64,000 nt of DNA from SZAS-103 sp038316385 (GTDB lineage: Bacteria; Pseudomonadota; Gammaproteobacteria; Xanthomonadales; Xanthomonadaceae), in assembly GCA_038316385.1 (NCBI GenBank), contig JBBQAN010000001.1, positions 62,001 to 126,000 of the forward strand. Direction: 5' to 3'. Shown one piece after another: positions 17,439 to 25,826 of this stretch. Each line of letters opens with the position of its first letter. The stretch's first letter is position 1. Made by a program: the position numbers and the translations under genes. The notes beneath the pieces are model-generated. The model was not told the origin of the DNA. It ran no database searches and saw only the letters and a program-made list of their open reading frames with translations.

Positions 17439-18893
17439 TCATCCTGTGGATGGATCGTGCTTGCGGCCGAGTTTGCGGGTCAATGTGTTGCGGCCGAGGC
17501 CAAGCAATTCGGCCGCCTGCTGGCGATGGCCGCCGGTATGTTCCAGCGCGGCGGCCAGCAACGCTTGTTCGAAACGCTGCTTGGCCTGCGCATGGATGTT
17601 GTGTTTGCCAGCAGCGAGCGCGACACGCGACCATGCGAGCAATGGCTGCGTCCAGTCGTCGGCATCCGGATGTTTGCCCGCATGCGGTGCAGCGCGCAAG
17701 GATGCACGCACATCGCTCGTGCGGATGCTTTGTCCGGGCGCGAGCGCAGCGAACCGCCAGCACAGATTTTCCAGCTCGCGCACGTTGCCGGGCCACGCAT
17801 GCGCTTCGAGCAAACGCAATGCATCGGCGGAGAGTTTCTTGCGATGTGCGTTGAAACGCTTTGCGGCAACGGCGAGGAAGCGTGCCGCTAGCGCGCCGAC
17901 ATCCTTACTGCGCTCGCGCAATGGCGGCAGGCGCAGGCGCACCACGTCGAGGCGATGCAAGAGGTCGGCGCGGAAACGTCCGTCCGCGACCAATGCTTCG
18001 AGATCCTGGTGCGTGGCGGCGATCACGCGCACATCGACGCGAATCAACTCGCGACCGCCGACGCGGAAGAATTCACCTTCGGCCAGCACGCGCAGCAGTC
18101 GAGTTTGCAACGGTGCCGGCATGTCGCCAATTTCATCGAGGAACAGGCTGCCCCCATCGGCCTGCTCGAAACGGCCGGCGTGGCGCCGCGTCGCGCCGGT
18201 GAATGCGCCGGCTTCGTGGCCGAACAATTCCGATTCCAGCAACTCGGCTGGAATCGCAGCGGTGTTGAGCGCGACGAATGGTTTTTTCGTGCGCGGCGAT
18301 TCGCGATGCAGCGCGCGAGCGACGAGTTCCTTGCCGGTTCCGGTTTCACCGGTGATCAGCACCGACAGCGGTGCTTGCGCGAGCCGTCCGATCGCGCGGA
18401 ATAGTTCGCGCATTACGGGTGCATCCCCGAGCAGTGTGTTGCCGGTCATTGTCGTTGAAGATTCCGCGGACACCAGCGCGGATTCGTCGTTCGTCGTCGA
18501 ACTCGGCAACGCGCGCTTCGCCAGCGCGACCGCGTCATCAAGATCGAATGGCTTCGAAAGAAATTCGTGCGCGCCACCGCGAAATGCGCCGGCTGTCGAT
18601 GCGATATCGGTCCATGCTGACATCACGATCACCGGCAACTCCGGATCGCGAGCCTTGAGCGCATCGAGGAAGGCCAGCCCATCCATGCCTGGCATGCGGA
18701 TATCGGTGAAGACCAAGCGCGGCAATAGTTCGGTTTCGAGCGCAGCAAGCGCGGCGTTCGCGCCTTCGAAAGCCTGCACGACAAAGCCGGCATCACGCAG
18801 CGCTTCGGCAAGCACGAAGCGCACGCTGCGATCGTCGTCGACAATCCAGATGCGCGTCTGCACGCGCTGACGCGATGGATCATGCGGCTGCAT
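17439..18893 (-). CDS. ntrC: Nitrogen regulation response regulator NtrC
   Basis: 484 aa. Receiver domain (WIVDDDRSVRFVLAEAL, phosphorylatable Asp in FTDIRMPGMDG, Lys in LSKPF), central AAA+ domain with Walker A GETGTGKE, the sigma-54-contact loop GAFTGA and FLDEIGDMP, then a Fis-type helix-turn-helix (HRQQAAELLGLGRNTLTRKLG). It activates sigma-54 promoters on nitrogen limitation. It overlaps ntrB by 14 bases, and a matching target (promoter and enhancer-like site upstream of glnA) is present 2.7 kb away. Confidence 0.95.
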   Translation of the reverse strand: MQPHDPSRQRVQTRIWIVDDDRSVRFVLAEALRDAGFVVQAFEGANAALAALETELLPRLVFTDIRMPGMDGLAFLDALKARDPELPVIVMSAWTDIASTAGAFRGGAHEFLSKPFDLDDAVALAKRALPSSTTNDESALVSAESSTTMTGNTLLGDAPVMRELFRAIGRLAQAPLSVLITGETGTGKELVARALHRESPRTKKPFVALNTAAIPAELLESELFGHEAGAFTGATRRHAGRFEQADGGSLFLDEIGDMPAPLQTRLLRVLAEGEFFRVGGRELIRVDVRVIAATHQDLEALVADGRFRADLLHRLDVVRLRLPPLRERSKDVGALAARFLAVAAKRFNAHRKKLSADALRLLEAHAWPGNVRELENLCWRFAALAPGQSIRTSDVRASLRAAPHAGKHPDADDWTQPLLAWSRVALAAGKHNIHAQAKQRFEQALLAAALEHTGGHRQQAAELLGLGRNTLTRKLGRKHDPSTG

Positions 18894-19929
18894 CGTCGAC
18901 CTCCAGCACCGGCACCATCAAGGTGAACACTGTGTGTCCGGGCCGCGAGCGATAACTCAACGCGCCGCCGTGTTCGCGCGCGATCTGTTGCGTGAGCGGC
19001 AAACCCAAGCCCGAGCCTTCCGCACGGCCCGATACCAGCGGCAGAAAAATGCGCTCGGCCAAATCGTTCGGCACGCCACGGCCGTTGTCGGCGATCTCGA
19101 TCCGCAACACGAGACGATGCGCGATTTCGCCAATCAACACGCCATGTTCGGCGCGCGTGCGCAGAGTCACCGTGTTTGCGCCGGATTCGAGTGCGTTGCG
19201 CAACAGATTCCACAGCGCTTGCATGAGTCGATCCGCGTCGCCGGAAATATCCGGCAGGCTCGGGTCGTAATCGCGTTCGAGCTTGATCGCCCAGCCGGCA
19301 TCGGCATCCGCCAGCATGCGCACGCGTTCGAGCACTGCATGGATGTTGAGCGGCTCGAACGCGCGCGTCGGCGCGGGGTTTACGAGGCGTTCGAGCAACG
19401 CCGTGAGGCGATCGACTTCGTCGCCGATCACCGCGATCAACTCGCGTTCGTCGTCATTGTCAGGCCGCGCGGACGCACGTCGTGCAAGCAATTGAGCCGC
19501 GCCTTTCAGGCCCGCAAGCGGATTGCGGATTTCGTGTGCGAGGCCTTTCAGCGCAGCGTGCAGCGCGGCAGGGAGCGCGCTCGCCGGATCAGCGCCGGGA
19601 AATTCGTCAACGGGATAGGCCTCGATGCGCAGGCCTGCGTCCTCACGAGTCAAAACCAGGTCGGCGAACAATTCCGCACCGGTCGGCGAGTGCATGCGCG
19701 CGCGCCGCACGCGCACGGCCTCGTCGCCAATCGTGAGCTGCGCGACTAGCCGCTCGACGCGACCGTCCGCGCCATCCAGCTCCGCCAGCGGCCACGCCTC
19801 CAGCCGTCGCGCACTGACCCCGAGCCAGCGCGAAAACGCCGTGTTGCAGCCCGCCAGGCGGCCATCACCGTCTGTCCAGGCGACCGGGGTAGCAAGCTTG
19901 TCAATGGTCGGGGCGAGTGGGTCGGACAT
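18880..19929 (-). CDS. ntrB: Nitrogen regulation histidine kinase NtrB
   Basis: 349 aa, cytoplasmic. PAS sensor region (about 10-120), then the H-box GLAHEIRNPLAGLKGAAQLL, N-box LWNLLRNALESGAN and G-boxes IADNGRGVP and GSGLGLPLTQQI. NtrB phosphorylates or dephosphorylates NtrC according to P-II and glutamine status. No membrane segment, as expected. Its stop overlaps the ntrC start. 271 bases separate it from the glnA stop, with no gene between them. Confidence 0.95.
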   Translation of the reverse strand: MSDPLAPTIDKLATPVAWTDGDGRLAGCNTAFSRWLGVSARRLEAWPLAELDGADGRVERLVAQLTIGDEAVRVRRARMHSPTGAELFADLVLTREDAGLRIEAYPVDEFPGADPASALPAALHAALKGLAHEIRNPLAGLKGAAQLLARRASARPDNDDERELIAVIGDEVDRLTALLERLVNPAPTRAFEPLNIHAVLERVRMLADADAGWAIKLERDYDPSLPDISGDADRLMQALWNLLRNALESGANTVTLRTRAEHGVLIGEIAHRLVLRIEIADNGRGVPNDLAERIFLPLVSGRAEGSGLGLPLTQQIAREHGGALSYRSRPGHTVFTLMVPVLEVDDAAA

Positions 19930-20060
19930 TGCACCATTCTAGTGCAAGGCGCGTTGCAAGCGATACGATGTAAGCCATCGGCGGAACCCGGAACCCCACG
20001 CGCTGGATTTCGGCGCTGGAGCGGCAGCGCGACCCGTTTCCGCCTGCTTGAGCTAGTCCC

Positions 20061-20078
20061 CATCGCGTATTCGAGCGG
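20061..20078 (-). repeat. Partial duplicate of the glnA 3' end
   Basis: 18 bases (CATCGCGTATTCGAGCGG on the plus strand) identical to 20216-20233 inside the last codons of glnA. In the minus-strand frame this copy reads AHPLEYAMG against THPLEYAMYYG in glnA. It lies in the intergenic stretch 19930-20200, which otherwise shows no gene. Likely the remnant of a duplicated glnA tail. Confidence 0.55.
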
Positions 20079-20200
20079 GTGAGCGAAGATTTTGTTGGAA
20101 TGCATTGAAGCGTATTCCAGCACTGCGAACGCCGGGCCGCGAGGTCTGGCCAGGCATCCGCCGATATCGAAGGCGCCACTACGCGCCAACGAAAATCATA

Positions 20201-21610
20201 TTAGATGCCGTAGTACATCGCGTATTCGAGCGGATGCGTCGCCGCGCGGAACTTGGTGACTTCGCCCATCTTCAGGTCGATGTAGCTGTCGATGAAGTCG
20301 TCGGTGAACACGCCGCCTGCCTTGAGGAATTCGCGGTCGGCGTTGAGTGCATCGAGCGCCTGATCGAGCGAATGGCAGACCGTCGGGATGTTCTTCGCTT
20401 CCTCTGGCGGCAGGTCGTAGAGATCCTTGTCCATCGGCTCGCCCGGGTCGATCTGGTTCTTGATGCCATCGAGTCCGGCCATCAGCAACGCAGCGAAGAT
20501 CAGGTAACCAGAGTTCATCGGATCCGGGAAGCGCACCTCAATGCGGCGTGCCTTCGGGTTGCTCACAAACGGAATGCGGCAGCTCGCCGAACGGTTGCGC
20601 GCGGAGTACGCCAGCATCACCGGCGCTTCATAACCGGGCACCAGACGCTTGTAGGAGTTGGTCGTCGAGTTCGCGAACGCGTTGATCGCGCGGGCGTGCT
20701 TGAAAATGCCGCCGATGTACCACAGCGCCATCTGCGACAGACCGCCGTAGCCGTCGCCGGTGAACAGGTTGACGCCGCCCTTCGCGAGCGACTGGTGCAC
20801 GTGCATGCCACTGCCGTTGTCGCCGACCAGAGGCTTAGGCATGAAAGTCGCGGTCTTGCCGTTGCGGAAGGCGACGTTCTTGATGATGTACTTCATCGTC
20901 AGCAGCTCGTCGGCCTTCTTCACCAGCGAATTGAACTTGGTACCGATCTCGCACTGGCCGGCATTCGCGACTTCGTGGTGGTGCACTTCGACTTCGATGC
21001 CGGCCGCGGTGAGTGCCTTGCACATCTCGGCGCGGATGTCGTGCAGAGAGTCGGTCGGGGCGACCGGAAAATAGCCCCCTTTCAGGCCCGGGCGATAGCC
21101 GCTATTGCCGCCTTCGTATTCCTTCTTGGAGTTCCAGTGCGCTTCCTCGGACTCGACCTCGAAGAAGGTGTGGCCCATCTCGTTGCTCCAGCGCACCGAG
21201 TCGAAGATGAAGAACTCGGGCTCCGGCCCGAAAAACGCCTGCTCGGCCACGCCGCTGGCCTTCACGAACGCCTCGGCGCGCTTGGCAAGCGAACGCGGGC
21301 AGCGCGAATACGCCTGCATCGTGGCCGGGTCGAGCACGTCGCAGACGAGGATCAGAGTCGGGTCGGCGGTGAACTGGTCGACCACGGCGGAATCCGGATC
21401 GGGCAGCAGCACCATGTCGGACTCGTTGATGCCGCGCCAGCCGGAGATCGACGAACCGTCGAACATGCGGCCGTCCTCGAAGAGGGCTGGCTCGACAATG
21501 CTGATCGGAAAGGTCACATGGTGCTGCACGCCGCGCATGTCTGCGAAGCGCAGGTCTACCCATTCAATGGCGTGGTCTTTGATCAGTTTTTCGACGTGTT
21601 CGTATGACAT
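20201..21610 (-). CDS. glnA: Type I glutamine synthetase GlnA
   Basis: 469 aa, the standard length. It makes glutamine from glutamate, ammonia and ATP. Visible: EFFIFDSVRW and NGSGMHVHQSL of the active site, NRSASCRIP, and the adenylylation loop DLYDLPPEE whose Tyr is the target of GlnE, so the enzyme is the adenylylated class. GGAG precedes the ATG by 7 bases. A sigma-54 promoter is centred about 50 bases upstream of the start. The gene is followed by a fragment repeating its own 3' end and then ntrB-ntrC. Confidence 0.97.
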   Translation of the reverse strand: MSYEHVEKLIKDHAIEWVDLRFADMRGVQHHVTFPISIVEPALFEDGRMFDGSSISGWRGINESDMVLLPDPDSAVVDQFTADPTLILVCDVLDPATMQAYSRCPRSLAKRAEAFVKASGVAEQAFFGPEPEFFIFDSVRWSNEMGHTFFEVESEEAHWNSKKEYEGGNSGYRPGLKGGYFPVAPTDSLHDIRAEMCKALTAAGIEVEVHHHEVANAGQCEIGTKFNSLVKKADELLTMKYIIKNVAFRNGKTATFMPKPLVGDNGSGMHVHQSLAKGGVNLFTGDGYGGLSQMALWYIGGIFKHARAINAFANSTTNSYKRLVPGYEAPVMLAYSARNRSASCRIPFVSNPKARRIEVRFPDPMNSGYLIFAALLMAGLDGIKNQIDPGEPMDKDLYDLPPEEAKNIPTVCHSLDQALDALNADREFLKAGGVFTDDFIDSYIDLKMGEVTKFRAATHPLEYAMYYGI

Positions 21611-21655
21611 GGGCTACTCCGCCTACTTTGAGAAAGGTGTGTGCCTTCGTGATTA

Positions 21656-21671
21656 GCAAATGGCGTGCCAA
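21656..21671 (-). promoter_or_regulatory. Sigma-54 promoter of glnA
   Basis: The reverse strand reads TTGGCACGCCATTTGC, an exact match to TTGGCAC-N5-TTGC with the -24 GG and -12 GC correctly spaced. The -12 element ends about 46 bases before the glnA ATG, giving a leader of roughly 35 bases. Confidence 0.9.
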
Positions 21672-21760
21672 GCGCAAAAATGTGCAACGCACTGTTTTCA
21701 TTGAGGGTGAAAGTGGAGCGCCAGTCTGGTTGCTGGATTTTGGTGAATTAGTAATTTTAA

Positions 21761-21777
21761 TGCACCCTATTAGCGCA
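21761..21777. promoter_or_regulatory. Candidate NtrC enhancer site for glnA
   Basis: TGCACCCTATTAGCGCA compares with the NtrC site TGCACC-N5-GGTGCA; the first half is perfect and the second has 4 of 6 matches. It lies about 90-105 bases upstream of the sigma-54 promoter, the normal enhancer distance. The site also abuts the 3' end of the small membrane protein gene. Confidence 0.6.
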
Positions 21778-21793
21778 ATTTCGTATCGCCGGG

Positions 21794-22003
21794 CTACCTG
21801 ACGGCGATGTGTGCTGTGGACAGCGCCATTCCGACAATGATCAAGCCGACGCCCATCAGGGCATAGACGACGCGAGCGCCATTACGGCCGAACAGGTTCA
21901 CAAACAACCTCGCCCGCCAATTGTTGAAAAACCAATCCCAGTCGACTACGGCCGCCACAATGCACAGCGCACCGCCCAAGATGGCAATCAGGGTCGTTAT
22001 CAT
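21794..22003 (-). CDS. Small two-helix membrane protein, Imm17-like
   Basis: 69 aa with two transmembrane helices (about 3-21 and 47-65) flanking a basic loop FFNNWRARLFVNLFGRNGARVVYALMG. The RLFGRNGAR-type loop and length match the immunity protein 17 (Imm17) family as I know it. Imm17 members are found beside polymorphic toxins, but none is visible here, so an orphan or housekeeping membrane function is equally likely. It is co-directional with and upstream of glnA; the glnA regulatory region begins right after its stop. Confidence 0.65.
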   Translation of the reverse strand: MITTLIAILGGALCIVAAVVDWDWFFNNWRARLFVNLFGRNGARVVYALMGVGLIIVGMALSTAHIAVR

Positions 22004-22212
22004 GAGCTCTCAAATCTTTGGTGCGCCTAGCCAATGACACATATTTTCTGCATAGGCGGCCTCGATCAACCTCCTGAAACCGGTGGCCCGTCGAAGACGC
22101 TCGTGCGTGATGGAATGGTCAGGACGTACGGTAGCGCATCGAAGATTCCGGCGCGTATTCGTTACCATGGCCTACCGCGTAAACTTGCCGCGTTTTGTCC
22201 TGAGTCCAATCC

Positions 22213-23007
22213 ATGCATGATCTGATCAATGTCGTCCTCCTCGGTATCATCGAGGGCATCACTGAATTCCTGCCGATTTCCAGCACCGGACATCTGCTGG
22301 TCGCCGAAAAGCTCGGCCTCGGCGAGCGCTCGGACCTGTTCAATGTCGGCATCCAGGCCGGCGCGATCCTTGCGGTGACATTGATCTACTGGGGGCGCAT
22401 CTGGCAGTTGCTGACCCAATGGCGCGACCCGGCCAATCGCGATTACCTGTTCAAGCTGATTGTCGCGTTCGGGATCACCGCGGTGCTTGGCTTGATCGCG
22501 GTGAAACTCGGCTTTCAATTGCCCAAGACCGTCAAGCCGATCGCTTGGGCATTGCTGATCGGCGGCATCTGGATGATCGCGGCCGAACAAATCGCCGCAA
22601 AGCAGCCCGATCGCACCGCAGTGACATGGCCAGTCGCAATCCTCGTCGGCATCGCACAGATGATCGCGGGAATTTTCCCCGGGACGTCGCGCTCGGCAGC
22701 GACTATTTTTACCGCGATGCTGGTCGGTACCAGCAATCGCGCAGCGGCAACCGAGTTCGCATTTCTGGTCGGCATCCCGACCATGTACGCGGCGACCGGC
22801 TACGAGTTGTTGAAGGTCGTGAAGGCCGGCGGCACGGCGAACGAGGACTGGAGCGCGCTCGCGGTCGGTTTCGTGGTGTCGCTGATCGTCGGTTTCATCG
22901 CGGTGAAGTGGCTGCTCGGCTACATCCGTACGCATCGCTTCACGCCGTTCGCGATCTATCGGATGGCGCTGGGGATCGCATTGTTGCTGTGGATGCCGGG
23001 CGCCTGA
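22213..23007 (+). CDS. uppP: Undecaprenyl-diphosphatase UppP (BacA)
   Basis: 264 aa polytopic membrane enzyme that dephosphorylates undecaprenyl pyrophosphate so that the lipid carrier can be reused for peptidoglycan and O-antigen; overproduction gives bacitracin resistance. Both catalytic motifs are present: EGITEFLPISSTGHLL near the N-terminus and GIFPGTSRSAATI in the middle. About eight hydrophobic segments. Convergent with the antiporter gene, 59 bases apart. Confidence 0.96.
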   Translation: MHDLINVVLLGIIEGITEFLPISSTGHLLVAEKLGLGERSDLFNVGIQAGAILAVTLIYWGRIWQLLTQWRDPANRDYLFKLIVAFGITAVLGLIAVKLGFQLPKTVKPIAWALLIGGIWMIAAEQIAAKQPDRTAVTWPVAILVGIAQMIAGIFPGTSRSAATIFTAMLVGTSNRAAATEFAFLVGIPTMYAATGYELLKVVKAGGTANEDWSALAVGFVVSLIVGFIAVKWLLGYIRTHRFTPFAIYRMALGIALLLWMPGA

Positions 23008-23066
23008 TGACTCGAACCTGATCAAATCCTGGCCCGTCCAGTCAGCTTCGTTCAATCGAGGACCGT

Positions 23067-24773
23067 TCAGTCGAGTTGATCGAGCGCGGTCTTGGCTGCT
23101 ACACGATCAAGCACATGGCGAATCATGCCGCGCGCGAGTTCGTGTTCGCCGATGAAAACCATGCCGGCATTTTCCTCGCGCAGCAGCGCGGCTTCGGCAT
23201 CGCTGTGGGTGCGCACGACGGTGTCGATCGCGGGATTGAGCATGCGTGCGATCTCGATCATCCGTCGCACGTGGAAGGTATCGGGAGTCGCAATTACCAG
23301 CATGCCGGCGCGCGCGATATGCGCCTGGATCAGCACTTCCGGCTCGGCCGCATTGCCGGCCACTGCATGTACGCCGCGTTCGCGCAGGTCCTCGACCAAT
23401 TCGCGGTTCTCGTCGGCGACAACGAAGCGTAATCCTTGCGCTGCGAGCGCTTCGCCGACGCGCCGACCGACCCGACCGTAACCCACCAGCACGACATGGC
23501 CGGTAACGTAGTCCGAATGCACCGTCATCGGCAGTTCCGCCAGCGGATCGTCGCTGCGCTCGAGCGCACGCGCCAGCCGTGAGCGCGCACGGATCCATTT
23601 CTGCGCCGGTTCGATGACCTGGAAGACGAGCGGATTGATCGCGATGGAAATCAGTGCCCCGGCCAGAATAAGGTTTTGTCCCTGCACCGGCAGCACGCCC
23701 AGGTGAACACCGAGGCCGGCCAGAATGAAAGAGAACTCGCCGATCTGGGCGAGGCTCGCCGAAACAGTCAGCGCGGTGTTCAGCGGATAGCGGAACAGCA
23801 GCACGAGCACGAATGCCGCGAGCGATTTGCCGACCACGATGATGCCGACCACGGCGAGCACTTGCATCGGCAAGTCGATCAGCACACGTGGATCGAACAA
23901 CATGCCAATCGAGACGAAAAACAACACCGAGAACGCATCGCGCAACGGCAATGATTCCTGCGCCGCTCGATAACTCAATTTCGATTCGCGCAGCACCATG
24001 CCCGCAATAAATGCGCCGAGCGCGAACGACACACCGAACACCGCCGACGAGATGTAGGCGATGCCGACCGCTGCCGCGACCACACACAAAGTAAAAAGCT
24101 CACGTGAATTGGTATGAGCAACTCGCCACAGCACCCACGGGAAAAATCGGCGTCCGAAAACCAGCATCAGCAGCACAAACAGCCCCATCCAGCCGATGGT
24201 CTGCGTCAGCGCCATCAGCAGATTCGGCTCACCCGCGTGCGGCACGGATTGATCGCCGGCCAGTGGCGGCAACAGCACCAGCACCAGTACCATGATCAGG
24301 TCCTGCACGACCAGCCAGCCGATCGCGATGCGGCTATTCACCGAATCCATGGCGCCGTGGCTTTCGATCGCTTTCAGGAACACCACCGTGCTCGCCACCG
24401 ACAGCGCCAGGCCGAACACGATGCCGCCGCCAATGCTCCAGCCCCACCACAGCGCCAAGCCACTGCCGAGCATGGTCGCGATCAGCATTTGCAGCAATGC
24501 ACCGGGTACCGCGATGCGTCCGACCGCCAACAGATCTCGCATCGAAAAATGAAGCCCGACCCCGAACATCAGCAACATCACGCCGATCTCCGCGAGCTGG
24601 CCGGCGATCGCCGGGTCGGCGACGAATCCCGGCGAATGCGGGCCGATCAGGATGCCTGCAACGAGATAGCCGACCAGCGCCGGCAAGCGCAGCCGCACCG
24701 CGATGAAACCGAACACCAACGCCAACCCGAAGCCGGCAGCAATCATGGTGATCAGGGTCGCGCTATGGGGCAT
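23067..24773 (-). CDS. CPA2 family cation:proton antiporter with TrkA-N domain (YbaL/KefB-like)
   Basis: 568 aa. About 12 transmembrane segments (residues 5-390) of the Na+/H+ exchanger fold, including LVGYLVAGILIGPHSPG and FVSIGMLFDPRVL, then a cytosolic TrkA-N nucleotide-binding domain starting at VLVGYGRVGRRVGEALA. The closest type is YbaL; KefB/KefC differ in glutathione gating and partner KefF/KefG, which is absent. Expected to exchange K+ or Na+ for protons. No TrkA-C domain is apparent. Confidence 0.9.
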   Translation of the reverse strand: MPHSATLITMIAAGFGLALVFGFIAVRLRLPALVGYLVAGILIGPHSPGFVADPAIAGQLAEIGVMLLMFGVGLHFSMRDLLAVGRIAVPGALLQMLIATMLGSGLALWWGWSIGGGIVFGLALSVASTVVFLKAIESHGAMDSVNSRIAIGWLVVQDLIMVLVLVLLPPLAGDQSVPHAGEPNLLMALTQTIGWMGLFVLLMLVFGRRFFPWVLWRVAHTNSRELFTLCVVAAAVGIAYISSAVFGVSFALGAFIAGMVLRESKLSYRAAQESLPLRDAFSVLFFVSIGMLFDPRVLIDLPMQVLAVVGIIVVGKSLAAFVLVLLFRYPLNTALTVSASLAQIGEFSFILAGLGVHLGVLPVQGQNLILAGALISIAINPLVFQVIEPAQKWIRARSRLARALERSDDPLAELPMTVHSDYVTGHVVLVGYGRVGRRVGEALAAQGLRFVVADENRELVEDLRERGVHAVAGNAAEPEVLIQAHIARAGMLVIATPDTFHVRRMIEIARMLNPAIDTVVRTHSDAEAALLREENAGMVFIGEHELARGMIRHVLDRVAAKTALDQLD

Positions 24774-24882
24774 TCCCGCCTCCGGTTGCGACGCAGCTCG
24801 GAATGCGGCGCAGTGAATCGATCGCAGACCGCGCCAGGCTAGCGCCGCATGCCGGTCGTGAAATTGGCGCAGGCCTGCGAGC

Positions 24883-25089
24883 TCAGAGCCTGACGAAATA
24901 CGGGATCGCCATCAACACCACACCGATGGCGATCATCGCCCACAGGCTGCTGACCGCATAGGGGTAGATCATCAATGCAAGGCCGCAGACCAAGGCAACC
25001 ATGTTGGGGCGCTTCTTGCCGTACATGAAATAGCCGACCCCGATCGAACCGAAAATCAGCCCCCAAAACAAATAAGCCTCGGTGCTCAT
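24883..25089 (-). CDS. Small integral membrane protein of unknown function
   Basis: 68 aa, nearly all hydrophobic: three short membrane stretches around FWGLIFGSIGVGYFMYGKK, MVALVCGLALMIYPY and MIAIGVVLMAIPYFVRL. The GYFMYGKKxxxxVALxCGxxLMxxPY pattern recurs in gammaproteobacterial proteins that old annotation calls amino-acid transport protein without evidence. Start at 25089 has AAGGTGAG at 7 bases. It lies 25 bases downstream of the PEBP gene and is probably co-transcribed. Confidence 0.75.
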   Translation of the reverse strand: MSTEAYLFWGLIFGSIGVGYFMYGKKRPNMVALVCGLALMIYPYAVSSLWAMIAIGVVLMAIPYFVRL

Positions 25090-25114
25090 GCGCTCACCTT
25101 CACGCCTTCCGGCA

Positions 25115-25741
25115 TCACGGCGAAGCAACTGCCAGCTTTGAATGCAGCGAATAGGTTGCGTACGTCACCGCTTCCGCGAGCACGTGGCCGTGCATTGCGC
25201 GCAAGAGATCGTTCGCGGTGAAGCGCAAAGGCAGATCAAGGTTCGCGACATCCAGCGCAAACAGGCGGAAGAAATATCGGTGGGTGCGCAGGTCGTTGGA
25301 TGGCGGGAACGGGCCGTCGTATCCAAAGTAGTCGCCGGCCATGTCCTTGTTGCCGGCAAACCAGTCGGTATAGCTGTTCAATCCCTGACGCGCCGCGTGC
25401 GGGCCTTTCGGATCACGTTTTCCACCCACGCTGACGCCGTCTGACCATGTCGCTTCCGCGATCTCGCGTACATCTGCGGGAATGTCGGCCATTGCCCAGT
25501 GCACGAACTCGGTGCGTGGCTGATCGACCGGAATCTCCACGCCGTCCTTGCCGACCATTTCTGCCACGGTCGGCGCATCCGGATCGACGCACAACAGCGC
25601 GAACGATTGCGTATTCGCCGGCACATCGCTCCACGCGAGGTGCGGATTGCGGTTGTCGGAGAACGTGTCGCCCATCCGTCCCATCGCGAACGTTGCCGGA
25701 ATCGGCTGGCCATGCGCAAAACTGTTGCTGTGCAATTTCAT
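25115..25741 (-). CDS. YbhB/YbcL family Raf kinase inhibitor-like protein (PEBP fold)
   Basis: 208 aa, cytoplasmic. The PEBP ligand pocket is visible in LLCVDPDAPT, FVHWAMADIP, and GPFPPSNDLRTHRYFFRLFALD. The bacterial members (YbhB) are of unknown function; they bind phosphate-like anions. ATG 25741 is chosen over upstream starts because GGAG precedes it and the fold starts directly (MKLHSNSFAHGQPIP). Compared with YbhB it carries a longer middle loop (DGVSVGGKRDPKGPHAARQG). Confidence 0.88.
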   Translation of the reverse strand: MKLHSNSFAHGQPIPATFAMGRMGDTFSDNRNPHLAWSDVPANTQSFALLCVDPDAPTVAEMVGKDGVEIPVDQPRTEFVHWAMADIPADVREIAEATWSDGVSVGGKRDPKGPHAARQGLNSYTDWFAGNKDMAGDYFGYDGPFPPSNDLRTHRYFFRLFALDVANLDLPLRFTANDLLRAMHGHVLAEAVTYATYSLHSKLAVASP

Positions 25742-25826
25742 TGCGAAGCTCCGTTGCAATGTCGCAACCATACCCCGGCGCTGCGTCGTCGCGCGATCCC
25801 GGGGCGCGACCAATGATGCACTCCGC

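Noticed and set aside
20105..21607. 500-codon open frame on the plus strand across glnA
   Set aside because: It is antisense to the intact glutamine synthetase and its translation is Arg/His-rich; high GC makes such open frames common.
22004..22212. Gene or regulatory element before uppP
   Set aside because: Only short frames with no start signal; nothing that can be supported apart from an ordinary promoter region.
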